Positions 35,102 through 46,180 of a stretch of 64,000 nucleotides of DNA are shown here, piece after piece. The notes under the pieces are model-generated. The model was given only the letters and a program-made list of their open reading frames with translations, did not search any database and had not been told where the DNA came from. The position numbers were made by a program, and so were the translations under genes. This DNA comes from Stictocephala bisonia (taxonomy: Eukaryota; Arthropoda; Insecta; Hemiptera; Membracidae). The DNA lies in NCBI GenBank assembly GCA_035578905.1, contig JAQJVL010000682.1, forward strand, positions 372,001-436,000. The letters are read 5' to 3'. The first letter of the stretch is position 1. Each line of letters opens with the position of its first letter.

Positions 35102-35304
35102 AACATTCCTGTTACCTGAATTAATTTACTACTAGGTGCTTGTTGTGCTCATGGTATACAGCTTTTTCATTAAATACTTGCTCTGTAGTCAATATTTATT
35201 CATAAACACAATTGTGTGAGGGTGATACGGATGCACTTTTCTTTATATAAAACAATTAATTGTAAAATCCATCAATATATTTTAACAATAATTACAAATT
35301 GTAA

Positions 35305-35425
35305 CATTTAGCTGTTCATTTGTCATTGGGCTATTATTTAAGCAGACTTTCCAAGGAATTGTCAGCCTTAGTTTGCAACAATGACTATATACACTCATTG
35401 GAGATCTACATTCACCTTTACCTTA
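35305..35425 (+). repeat. tRNA-derived SINE, family S2, fragment
   Basis: The body region of S2 appears here in the opposite orientation to the other copies: GCTGTTCATTTGTCATTGGG, then CTTAGTTTGCAACAATGACT. The tRNA-like head is missing and divergence is high. Confidence 0.6.
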
Positions 35426-36475
35426 ACGATCAATCATAAATAATCAATTTTAAATTCCACATTAGATTTACAGTTCATCTTGACGTTTTGTAGAGAAAGT
35501 TTATTCTTAAAATAAAATAATTCCATTATTATGATATCAGTACTATCCTGATTGGTTGTAATTAACATTAGATGGTAAAATAGTTATGTCTGCTTTGTTC
35601 CACCACCAATCTTGCGTTATTACATCACTTCCGGGTTTAAAGGATGTCCTCCATATTCAGCTGCACTTTCTTGGGCTTTACTTAACACACTTAAGTTCAA
35701 ATTCTTTCATATGAAAGTTTGAGTTTGAACCACCAACGGTAGATTTAGAGAGGGTTGGTGATTCATGGAGAGGGTTGTGACGGTATTTTCCTTGGGGGAA
35801 GTTTCCTACACAAACTCACCTCTCCGAAGGAGGTTTCTAAAGATCGCCGTCAGAATCGCTCAGTACGGAGACTTAGGATAATTCCAGGGGTCATATTTTA
35901 ATGCGCATCAAACATTAAATCGGACTATGACTTTTTCTTCCACTCTGAAGAAGCACTAAGGAAAATATTTGCATCAAAAACTCATCATCGTTGTTATTAA
36001 AGTTATATAATTAAATATCTATTGTTGTCAATATTATGTAATTAAATATTTTTTGTTGTTAATGTTAAATAATTAAATACCTATTATTGTTATTATATTG
36101 AGATGCTATTGTTGTTACTGTTACTAAGTTATTATTGCGTTGCTTATACTTTCAATAATTGTTGATCTATTGACTTTAAGTAATTTAATGTCTATTATTA
36201 TGGATACCTTTATATTGTTATTGTTTTGTCTATTGTATGGCCACTTGGTACTTACTTATCTAGTTGTTACAATTATAAAAATGGTGTTACCGTGAATAAA
36301 TAAAATAAAATAAATAAATAAATAAAAATAAAATGCGCCGTGTTTTAATATAGCGTTGGGTAGCTCAGCTTTAGGCTCCGCTGACTAGCAGCTACCCTCA
36401 TCATTGCCACCCACACGATGATTAATAGAATTAAGTTAAAATCCATTTTTTAGCCCCTGAACTGTTGTAAATAGA
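35426..36475. other. Non-coding stretch ending in an AAATA-repeat tract
   Basis: No gene seen. At about 36,293-36,334 GAATAAATAAAATAAAATAA and further AAATA repeats look like the 3' tail of a LINE or SINE on the plus strand, but no coding remnant was recognised upstream. Confidence 0.35.
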
Positions 36476-37186
36476 CTAAAATAGGTGTACTTTACTTTCA
36501 CGTCAAACAGTTCACAGTGTGTGAGGTGAGAATACCAACTACATGTTTCGCCGTGAATACGGCATCTTCAGGTTGTAGAACATAAAAAATAAATAAGTCC
36601 CAGTGGGATGCGTCACAAATTAATTAAAAAACACAGTTTACACAAAAAAATCGAACATTAAAACTTTTTGGTAGGCCTACCACACACATTTCACGGTCCA
36701 CGGCGTGATCGGAAGCAGACTGGAAACAATTCGATTAGGTTACTCCTCCCACCACTCTTCTGTTATCAGTAGGGTAATGGTCGATTTGTCCAGGTCCACT
36801 GTTTAGAGACATTTTATTTTATTCCATTCCAACGGTCATAATTGTGTTGAAAATAGAATGAGACCTAAATTTTAGTTTTTCATTAAGTACGGAATTTTTT
36901 GTATCGTTATTGCCCTACTGATAACAGAAGAGTGGTGGGAGGAGTAACCTAATCGAATTGTTTCCAGTCTGCTTCCGATCACGCCGTGGACCGTGAAATG
37001 TGTGTGGTAGGCCTACCAAAAAGTTTTAATGTTCGATTTTTTTGTGTAAACTGTGTTTTTTAATTAATTTGTGACGCATCCCACTGGGACTTATTTATTT
37101 TTTATGTTCTACAACCTGAAGATGCCGTATTCTCACCTCACACACTGTGAACTGTTTGACGTGAAGGTAAAGTACACCTATTTTAG
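36476..37186. repeat. Long, nearly identical inverted repeat (hairpin-forming)
   Basis: The left arm 36,476-36,778 (303 bp) and right arm 36,909-37,186 (278 bp) are inverted copies separated by 130 bp. I compared them base by base: apart from two substitutions the only difference is a 25-bp segment present in the left arm (36,536-36,560) and absent from the right, bounded by the direct repeat GAATAC. No ORF is present. A transcript across it would fold into a stem of about 278 bp. Confidence 0.93.
36535..36571 (-). ncRNA. Hammerhead-ribozyme-like core motif (tentative)
   Basis: Read on the minus strand: CTGAAGA, then a stem GCCGT/ACGGC with loop ATTC (one extra T before it), then GAAAC, then a possible 2-bp stem III (AC/GT) around ATGTA, then T as the cleavage base. 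This matches the hammerhead pattern CUGANGA / stem II / GAAA / NUH. A convincing stem I was not found. Such minimal motifs are known in Penelope-like elements. It could equally be a decayed element terminus with a fortuitous match. Confidence 0.25.
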
Positions 37187-37817
37187 AATAAAGTTATAAA
37201 AAAGTTGCCACAACTCAGCCCTGACGAAGATTAGCTACATCCTACGTATGAACAGAGTTACCCGCCAAGGCTGAGATCACAGGCTCCCTAGAGGTACTAA
37301 GGTTGTGACGCAATGTTATTCTGGTTTCCAACAGAGCGATCACCAGAAACATAAAATATATGTTAAAGTCCGAATGTCTATCGTAATATATTAATTAGTC
37401 TGGTTACCACACGTGTGTTCTACCAGTGCTAGTGAAAGTTAACTTTTAATTTAAATGTAATATTATGTCGAATAAAAGAAACCTCTGAACTAATACGTTA
37501 GTTATGATAATGTAAGATACACGACTGAAACTATGCCACTCGAGATGATAATTAACTAAGTATTAAATAGTAAATGGGTAAGCGTTTTAGTGGCCAACTA
37601 ATAAAACCTACTCACTTAATACTCTGTGAAACGACGTGGTTCACAGACATAGACGTGTATTTAGCGTTTGTATTGTGGGTAACGAGGACACCAAGCCAGC
37701 CAGGTTTGGATGGTTTCAGGAGCGCCGAACGAATTCCGGTCGGTTCTGCCTTCTCGATATGGAAAACTAATCAGGGGTGGTGGGGGTTACAGAGGTCGTA
37801 TGGGAAAGCTACGTATC

Positions 37818-37883
37818 ACCATTGATTTTACTATATACAAATAATAATAATAAAAAAAAACTATGTATTGTAAAATCAATGGT
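37818..37883. repeat. Short inverted repeat, 14-bp arms
   Basis: ACCATTGATTTTAC at 37,818-37,831 is inverted exactly at 37,870-37,883 around an A-rich 38-base loop. Possibly a small MITE remnant. Confidence 0.6.
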
Positions 37884-38781
37884 TTCACCGAACAGCTGAT
37901 CAGAGGTCCACCCGCTGAACATGAAACAGTTGGGCGAGCGAGGGTCATATTGTTGCACACGTATTCTTATCCCCTCAAAATTTAGCTCGTTACAGGGTGG
38001 TGTTGCCAACCTTACTTTACTGAATTGTTTAATGTTCTATTATTGTATAAAATATGTTGTTACTTTAAAAATTGGACTGGTGATTTAGTATTTGTAAAGG
38101 ATTTTTTTTTATTTATAAATTTCAAACTTTTCATAAACGTTCATTTTTATTCCTTTTTTAGAACAAGTTACTGTATTAATTCGATTGGTTGGAGTAGTTA
38201 TTTTTGTATATTGTTTAGTGTCTATTTTTATTTACTACGGCATAACAAAAACAACCTCCAATTGCAAACGTAAAATAAAATAATCTTTACCCAATAATAA
38301 TTACATATGCTAAAACAGAGAAATACCTTTAATAAATAATTTTATATAGTATTGGTGATTCCTTGTCTTAATCTTAGAGCTAAGACTTAGGCAGCTGGAG
38401 TAATCTTTTTTCATCATTTCTGATTTAATAAAAAGTTTGACATGTGATAGAACTGATAAACAAATAAACAAAATTAACCTTAATTGTTTCTTGCTTCTAA
38501 CCTACAATCATCATTATTAAATGAATTATTATTAAACAATTTATTATTTCTTCTTGTGCATGTGTTGTTGTACTTAACTAGCGTATTGTTCTGCTGATAA
38601 AGATATAAACATGTTATTATTTTAACCACCTACATTGTAGCGTTGTTATGTACTTATGCTCATAAGGAAGAAAAACAGATTGTTCAGAAAATTTTCTGTG
38701 TGGTATCAGTATAATTTTACCTTCATTTTCCATTTCTTCTACATCATTGGTTATGAATATTTTATTCATACATAACTAAAT

Positions 38782-38826
38782 ATGAGTGAAACATCTGCCA
38801 CTAAAACTCGGGAACCTCTAATAAAG
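38782..38826 (+). CDS. Candidate first coding exon of DDX41 (speculative)
   Basis: ATG with A at -3, fifteen codons reading MSETSATKTREPLIK, then the donor AAG|GTAGGG. Phase 0 matches the first sure DDX41 exon (47,786), which begins RYRKET; the fly abstrakt N-terminus as I recall it also has a lysine before RYR. It would need a 9-kb intron. Nothing else ties the two together. Confidence 0.2.
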
Positions 38827-39059
38827 GTAGGGGTATTTATGCAGTTTTCTATTTTTGTATCTAATAATTACCTAATTTTATCATCTTTGAGTACAGTCAA
38901 CTCTATATTTTCTGGATACGTTATTTCTATCATGCAGAAAACTTGCTCTGTACTATTAAACTCGAAAAGATTATTTTTAGCAATACGTAGTACAAAGTAA
39001 ATCGTAAGCTATAAGTAGAAATAACTGCTATGGATAGTTATGGCTATATAGGTGCTTAT

Positions 39060-40160
39060 CGTTCATAGGAAAAAGTCATTGCCAGTGGTGTGCCTCAGGT
39101 ATCTCTCCTTGGCCCGTCCTTTTTTGTTGTTTTTTAATGATTTGCCACATAGTATAGCATCATGTGAGTTATGTCTCTTTGCGGACAACACGTCATTATC
39201 TGTATCTGGCTCTATATAGAGGATCTGGAAATACCTGGATCCATTGAGGCTAATAATTTGCTCCAAAATACTTACTTTTACTTAATGCCTACAAAACTAA
39301 AATTCTTGATTTTCACATAAGTATAAAAAGAGCATAAAATAACATCGGAACAAATATTTTGTTGGGTGAAAATCAGATAGGAGCTGCTCAATCAGTAAAA
39401 CTTTTAGGTCTTCATCTAGATGCTGCGCTTAATTTTCATTCTTATGTTGAAGTAATATGTGGTCAGGTTAGCTCAGTAACTTTGCTCCTGCATTATCTAG
39501 GTTTACCGGAGTGGAGATAATGCTTTCAGCCTACTATGGTGTAGTTTAAACTATGTTGTATCGATTTGGGGAGCCGAAAACTCAAGAACCTTGTTCCTCT
39601 TCTGTCTCCAGACACGAGGGCAATATTTGGGCTTGAAAGACAACAATCTTGCAGGGAAATATTTTGTGTCAATAACCTATTGACATTCCCCTCGATGTAT
39701 ATATTATCTTTCTTAATGTTTGTTAAGGAGAACCTTTTATCATTTTCTAGCCCAAATTCACCACTTTCTCTGAAACAGTACAGATTTGAAAGTTCCTCAC
39801 CACTGCACGTCTTTTTTCAAAAATCACCTTTTTTATAACCAACAGCATTAGATTTTTCAACAAGTTAACTCTTGAACTCAAGTTGGAGTAAAACCTTTCA
39901 AAATTCAAAAATAAGTTTAGAGCCATACCCATAGATAGATCTTATTACAGCATTCATGAATTGCTTCCTGGCGGTTCAATGTAAATAACTCAGCACATTT
40001 TGTGCACCTTAGATTTGCATTTTTTAGTTTTAAATTGTAAATCATTTGAAATGGTATACATTTCATTTATGCAACCATAGCAGTTACTTTATTTTAGGTT
40101 TGTTAGACTTTCACTATAAATATTGACTTAGTTAATGCAATGTTGTATTGTCACTGTAAA
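39060..40160 (+). pseudogene. Jockey/CR1-like LINE remnant
   Basis: Plus-strand pieces in order: SGVPQVSLLGPSFFVV and CELCLFADNTSLSVSG (the RT palm, with the second aspartate of FADD changed to asparagine, about 39,075-39,210); a KLLGLHLDAALNFH-like piece near 39,400; GLERQQSCREIFCVNNLLTF (about 39,630-39,690); and an SSPLHVFFQ tail. Several stops and frame changes. It ends near 40,160 with AAATAAATGA. Confidence 0.7.
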
Positions 40161-40786
40161 TAAATGACTTATTGAGGCATAGACATATATCTCAGTTTGT
40201 TATCAATGCAGTTTCTAGGTGCTTAGAAAATCTTGAATTTTTTATCAACAGTGGGTAGAATCAGAGGTATTTATTTACAAAAACTACTATACTCCTATTA
40301 CTTTTAGGTTTACCAAGTAAAAACAAATGTAAAATTATGTTAGTAGGTTGTAAAAATAAATTAAATGTCAGTAGGCCTAGGGGAAATGCTTCAAAATAAT
40401 TTTTAAATTTAATTTCAGTTGCTCTATACTATTGATGTATAAGTTACACTAAGCAGACAATATTTACTTCCAATTTCTACCATCTGACCATAATTAAACA
40501 CCAGAAACAGTTGGTTAGGTTATGTCAGTGTTCAAGTTAGCATTGGCTACGTTAGGTCTAGCACCGAATGTGGTTTAATTGCAAAACCTTTTTCATATTT
40601 GTCATTGAAACAAAATGCTGCACAATTTGAGTACCGGTACCCACTATTATGTATATAATTGCCAACTAAAATGGTCTGAAGCTTTCACAGCCCCAGAATA
40701 CAACAACATATAATAAATGAGGATAAATCATACCATAATAAGCAGCCAAGGTTACATGGGAATTAGCAAACTCAGAAAGAATTCTT

Positions 40787-40832
40787 ATTACAAATATTTA
40801 TGAGTTGAAATAAACTCATAAATATTTGTAAT
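40787..40832. repeat. Perfect hairpin, 20-bp stem and 6-nt loop
   Basis: The arms 40,787-40,806 and 40,813-40,832 are exactly complementary (arm begins ATTACAAATATT) with loop GAAATA. The dimensions equal those of the hairpin at 3324-3369 although the sequences are unrelated. Confidence 0.85.
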
Positions 40833-41603
40833 CTATTTCATACTAATTCATACTATTTGTAATTGTATTCATACTATTTCATAGATCTAGTATATTCTTA
40901 ACCCTTTGCACTCTGGACAAAAATTTTGGTCGGTGCCAAAAACTCCAGTCCATGTTAGTAAAGTACTAGCGAAAAACTCCAAGCCCATTTTGCCAATATT
41001 GTAAGGGTTTTATAAAAAATTCATAATTTAGTTATTTTATAACTTAGAACTATGATTTACGTTTTGTTGTTTCTGTTATAATATTCTGCACGTAAAGAAA
41101 ATAAAATTATAAAATTAAAATAATTTATATATATATTTTTTTTATGTTATTAAAAATGTATACCTAAATGTTTTTTAAAAAATTAACTTTGAACCCTTAT
41201 AACTATAAAAAATTGCATTGACCTAATATAAATCATTGTTATAATTATGTTCCTTGTATAATTACAAACTTTTATGCAAAATTTCATGCACTTAACTTCA
41301 TAAATAAGTCCTTGGTAAGCATTTGTTGAAATCTTGACAAATTCTAAATTTTGCATATATACAGTGTATTATGTTCTCTGATCAACTTTGATTCTGCAGC
41401 ACTAGTCTCATTTATTTTATAACTTCAAATGATGTATAATGTATCAGTAACAATGAAAAATTCTAAAATATATATATATATATTTAATTATAAAATGTTT
41501 GTTGCTAAAGCCACAATGTCAAAAATCGTAAAATAATAAAAATTGACAAACAGCTGATAAAATGAAATGTTATAGAAACTTGAAAACACACAGATGAATA
41601 AAG

Positions 41604-41658
<55 letters not shown>
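41604..41658. repeat. (TA)n microsatellite
   Basis: About 55 bases of alternating T and A with one G interruption, inside piggyBac-like MITE copy A. Confidence 0.9.
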
Positions 41659-41661
<3 letters not shown>

Positions 41662-41918
41662 TATTTACAAATAGACTAGGAAGTATTGATTTATTAGCAT
41701 GTGTGTCTGACGGTTCCCGCGCAAAACCATGCGACTGTGTCGGTCCTAGTCGTTCGCACGCGCCAAAACAGCTGTAAAAAACGATTGCTTAAAAATAATA
41801 TTCCATAGGGTACACTATAAAGTACTACTACGCTAAACTATAACTATCGAAGTTTATTATATCGTAATTTGAGCGCATTTTGAAAGTATATAAAGCCAGC
41901 AAAAAATATATTTTGAAC

Positions 41919-42021
41919 GTCCGATCAATCGGACGTCGGAGTTTTTGGCACATTTAGTGATCGTCCGAAATTTCGGACGTCGGAGTTTTTGGCATAAACT
42001 CAATTGTCAGAAATATCGGAC
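41919..42021. promoter_or_regulatory. Phased palindrome array in MITE copy A
   Basis: GTCCGATCAATCGGAC (41,919-41,934), GTCCGAAATTTCGGAC (41,963-41,978) and the decayed GTCAGAAATATCGGAC (42,006-42,021) start 44 and 43 bp apart. The outermost ends 16 bp inside the TTAA. Likely transposase-binding sites by analogy with the palindrome in the canonical piggyBac terminus. Confidence 0.6.
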
Positions 42022-42084
42022 GTCAGAGTGCAAAGGGTTAATGTTTGTGGAATCTTAGTTGACAACCAATAATAAAACTGATAA

Positions 42085-43460
42085 AATGACTCATAGAAGA
42101 CACCTCGTCTTCCTCGATAATTGGAAAGACTATCTTATTGAATCTACTTCGATAAGGTTGATCATAATCTTCTTCTTGCCAAACCTAATGTTATGGAGTG
42201 TGGTTATTTGTGGAATTGGTTCAGAAGTTACCTGCAGCATCGGACCTTAGCTGTGAGATATGGGTCTAATGTGTCCTTGGCCTTCATTTCTTCATCGGAT
42301 GTACCTCATGAGTCCCTAATAGGACCATTCCTATGTGTGCTCTTCATGAAAGACATTGGTCAGAGACTGCACGTTAACTTTTCTTTATTTGCTGATGATG
42401 TTAAGGTACACCACCAGAAGATACAATCTGAGGAGAACTTTCTAAGGCTGCTTGATTCTCTGTTCCAGCTTCTATAGTGGTGTAAAATGAATAAGATGAC
42501 AATTAATCCTGCAAAGTCTATGAACATTATGTTTCACAGAACTAAAACACCAATTATTACTAACTTATATAAATATGGTACTGTGATTGAAAGGAGTGAT
42601 CTATTAATAGATCTTGAAATTCTGATGCACTCTTTTCTGAACTTCAGTGATCATATTGATGATATTTGTTCTAAGGCATCTAGAGTGTTGGGGTTTATTC
42701 TAGGATTAGCTTGATTTGGCCTCAATTCTAGGACAATGGTCATATTATCTAAGGCTCTAGTGCAGCCGAATCTAGAGACTGCATCTTCCATATGGTCACA
42801 ATACCAGACAGTGCATATTGATAGAATCTAGTCTATCCAGAGAATAAAAGAATGTTGGGCGTGAAAAATGGGTTTGTCTACAGTGACGTTCCAATTACTG
42901 AATTCGAAGCTAACTATGAGATGACACCGCTTGCTAATAGACATCTTGTAGCTGATCTCACATTTCTTTATAAACTTTTAAATGGCACTATTGATTGTCC
43001 ATCGTTACTTCAACTGATCAGCTATCATCACCTTTATGAGATTATGCATTTGGGCACTAACTACCAGCTGCACAGTTGTTCCCAGAATGATTAGAGATGG
43101 GAACAGAATCTGCCATCTTGTGAACTTCTTCTCTTTTTCAATGGAATTCTTCAGACAATGATATGTGCTCTTCTCTGCCATCAATGATGTGGTGTAATGC
43201 TCTACCACATTATGTAATTTTTGGAGTATATCTAAAGCAGTGAGTCTGTGAAGTGTGTGATTTTTTGGTGGCTGCATTAGAGGGCCATAACTATGTCAGT
43301 GGGAGCATGGTCTCTCCCACATCTGATTATTATTATTTAAACATTATTGTAGTTTTTAATATTATCCTTCTTTATTACTTTTGTTTTGTTGCCATCTGGA
43401 ACTATTATTTGTTAACTTGTAAAAATTGGTAAGCAAAGAACTGGGAAATAAAAATATTAA
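42085..43460 (+). pseudogene. LINE remnant with RT palm
   Basis: Pieces in order: KVDHNLLLAK (about 42,153), WFRSYLQHRTLAVRYG, a decayed SGVPQGS-LGP box (SSSDVPHESLIGPFLCVLF), FSLFADDVKVHHQKIQSEE (catalytic FADD at about 42,388-42,400), MNKMTINPAKSMNIMFHRTK, LNFSDHIDDICSKASRVLGF, and a C-terminal piece to 43,094. Stops and frameshifts separate them. It starts about 45 bases after MITE copy A and ends near AATAAAAATATTAAACC (about 43,446-43,462). Confidence 0.75.
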
Positions 43461-43839
43461 ACCAATCATTTTGTTTTTAGCCCTATTCAAGAGTAGTCTA
43501 GATTGTTTTGCTGAAACCACTACTAGAATTCTGATAAGCCAAGATTTCTAGATAAATTTGATCTTTAGCGGATATGTAGAGTGATGTACCGGTATCATCT
43601 GCAGATAAATAAGCAAACTATGTTATTCAAACCTGAGTTTACATGTACTTAGAAAATCGTTGATGAATGATAAACACTAAGTGGGTCCCAGTACCTAGAC
43701 AACTTAAGTTTTAAAAAATAAAACCACCTCTCAGTAATTTTTTCAAGAACTAATTAAGCTTTAACTTGGGATATGTTTGACGGCCGAAACAAGTACCTAT
43801 CTGGGATCAGATCCTGTGACTGTCACTGGTGGAATGAAT

Positions 43840-44170
43840 CTGCTTCATAAAGAGTTGACTATATTGATTCGCTTTTGCTCAGCAGTGAGAACACAACTAC
43901 TGGAAATATAAGTGGTCAATGGTAAATGATCAGTCATGTGATTGCTGAGTCGAAATTCAAACTATGGATCACATGGTTAATGATTGCCCATTGCGTTCTT
44001 TTCAGAGAGGATTAGCTGGTCTTTATTCAGTTGCATAGGCAAATTTTGACAGGTCGCAAAAATTGGTCTTAGCTCAGTGACAGGAGATCAATGTTTAAAC
44101 ACTAAGACATAAGTACCTTGTATTTAGATTTGATACGCAGTGAATATTTTTCATTTGTGTTAATTAATTT
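43840..44170 (+). pseudogene. LINE C-terminal fragment (CCHC-like end)
   Basis: Near 43,945-44,080 one frame reads QTMDHMVNDCPLRSFQRGLA preceded by CDC, the 'C-C ... QTM-H---DCP' terminus seen in several LINE clades, with internal stops. Confidence 0.55.
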
Positions 44171-44251
44171 TTAATTTATATTTGGTAACTGTCAATAAAA
44201 GACATATAGTATATAAAGTCAAAAAGTTTAGCACATTGATATTCTAATACT

Positions 44252-44456
44252 GTATAGTACAATTTTTATAACCGTAGACTCGGCCGTGTACTACTAACCT
44301 AAACCAATGAACGGAGTCTGACGAGTCTTTCCGGCATTTATTGACCTAATTTGAGCGAATGTTTGTAAGATGCCCTTTACAATGATACTCTTCCTCGCCC
44401 CTCGCCTACCGCCGCTTCCGGAGCCCGAGTCTACCATTATAAAAATTGAACTATAC
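44252..44456. mobile_element. 205-bp MITE with about 28-bp inverted termini
   Basis: GTATAGTACAATTTTTATAA then CCGTAGACTCGG at the left pairs with the complement of GTATAGTTCAATTTTTATAA then TGGTAGACTCGG at the right, with few mismatches. The interior is GC-richer than its surroundings. No clear target duplication was identified. Confidence 0.7.
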
Positions 44457-45169
44457 CAAGAAATAAAAATAACTTTTTAAGCATAGAGACAATAAAAAAA
44501 TATTGATTTAACTATGAACCAAATAGTTCTGTGAGAAGAAACAAAAACTGCCATTCATAAAGCTGACTACACCTAGGCATGTACAGAGTGTCTTTTTAAA
44601 TGGGCCAATATTGTGATCTTGGAAACCATAAGTCTAACAAAAAACTTTAAATGGGAACCTTACTTTGATTTTAGAGACAATCAAAAATACATATTTAAAA
44701 TTTTGAAAATTAGTATTTTTCCAATATGGCGGTTAACTTTGTTTTTTCTTTTGGAACACCTATATTTTATGATTGATTTATATAGAAACAGCAATTTTAA
44801 GATTTTTTAAATTCTTGTAAGTATTTTTATATTTTGCTTAATAACTTAGATATGATAGCTGAAAACTTTCAGATTCCTTATGGAGCTCTCCATTGAGATA
44901 ACAGCATAGGGATAATATGCATAAAAAAAATATTTAATCAGCAAACATTACAACTTACACTTGGAAAATGTAAGTTATTCTTTTTTCACATTTTAACAGC
45001 AAAGTTAATTAAATTATAACACACAGAAATTAAAACAAATTTGTTTCTAGTACCAGGAGACAGAGCTTTACTGTTGAATTTTGTAAACTGAAGAGGTAGC
45101 ATCCATATCTCCCAGAGGATCCTGAGGGTCGCTTGTTTTGCTCTAACTTGTTGGTTATAAATAAGATTT

Positions 45170-45560
45170 CTTTTCGGAGGTCTTCGTGTTTACCTTTAGC
45201 TTCTTTGTGGAACTCGACTTGCGGCCTTGTAAAAACACTCAGCTACAGGCCCCTTTTTAGAACTCGGCCTACGACCTCGTGGGGGAAAGTACAGCCTGTG
45301 GCTCACCAAGGCACTCTGCTACAGTCCCATTTGTGGATTTGTTGCCTCGTGAGGAAGATCGGCCTACGGCTTCGCCAGGATTCTTCAGCAGTGTGACCAT
45401 ATATTTTGGTTTATAGGGCAGTGGAGCTTGTATACATAGTATTTTCAGAAAATACAAATTTCTGATGGAATATTGTAACAGAAGAATATGTTTAATTTGA
45501 TACCCCACTTGGGTGTATTAATTTAACATAACTAACTTTTGGGTATTTGTTAACCTTATT
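45170..45560 (+). repeat. Repeat family R, copy inside the fold-back element
   Basis: Colinear with 30365-30780: CTTTGTGGAACTCGACTTGC, then several CTACGACCTCG-type subrepeats, CACTCTGCTACAGTCCCATT, and downstream GATACCCCACTTGGGTG. Confidence 0.65.
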
Positions 45561-46035
45561 TTACAAATGCAAAATTAATAACATTACACTGCTAAGTAAA
45601 TATAGCAACAAACACGAAAACTACGGTACCTAGAAAAGAAGACGGTAGGTATCAATTGCAACTCCCATGATGTCACATATGCTAAATGGCAAAACTGAAT
45701 ATAAAAATACTGTTCTAATTCCTGTAATTAAAATTCCAGCTATTAAGTGATACATAACTTGCTTACTATTTAGCTGAATGTTTCTATGCAATTGGTAGAT
45801 TTAGTTACCAGTATTTATTAGAATAAACAAATCAGCTGATTTCGTCCAGTCTCGTCATGATACGCAGGAAATCTAGGAGCCTCAGGGGTAGAAATAAGAA
45901 TTTTCCCAGGGTTGCGACTGGTGCCAATTGATTATTCGTAGTTGAAAATCCTTATATAAATTCAAAAATCAAAAATCCTTAGAGCCAAAAAAAGTTTGTC
46001 CAGACGTTGCTTGTTTTAGATAATATAAGAGTGTT

Positions 46036-46180
46036 GCAGATAAATTGATGTTGGCAGCACTGTAACCATTATCACCATTATCAGCTGCTTAAGTCAACTC
46101 CATACAGCTGTCAATCTGCATTGGCAGTTGACTTTAAACAGCTGATAATGGTAACAGTGCTGCCAACATAAATTTTTCTG
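46036..46180. mobile_element. Small hairpin MITE, about 145 bp
   Basis: The ends are inverted over roughly 35-40 bp: ATGTTGGCAGCACTG and TAACCATTATCA at the left against GATAATGGTAACAGTGCTGC at the right. It contains two further AGTCAACT/AGTTGACT inverted words. Nested in the fold-back element. Confidence 0.6.

Larger units (their letters stand above)
40898..42041. mobile_element. piggyBac-like MITE, copy A (CCCTTTGCACTC termini)
   Basis: TTAA at both ends (40,898-40,901; 42,038-42,041) and inverted termini CCCTTTGCACTCTGG / CAGAGTGCAAAGGG. There is no transposase. A second copy lies at 48066-49254. The right part carries three palindromes at 43-44-bp spacing (see 41919-42021), separated by GTCGGAGTTTTTGGCA-like spacers. 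The left end carries a decayed equivalent (GGACAAAAATTTTGGTC). The interior has TA microsatellites. Confidence 0.88.
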
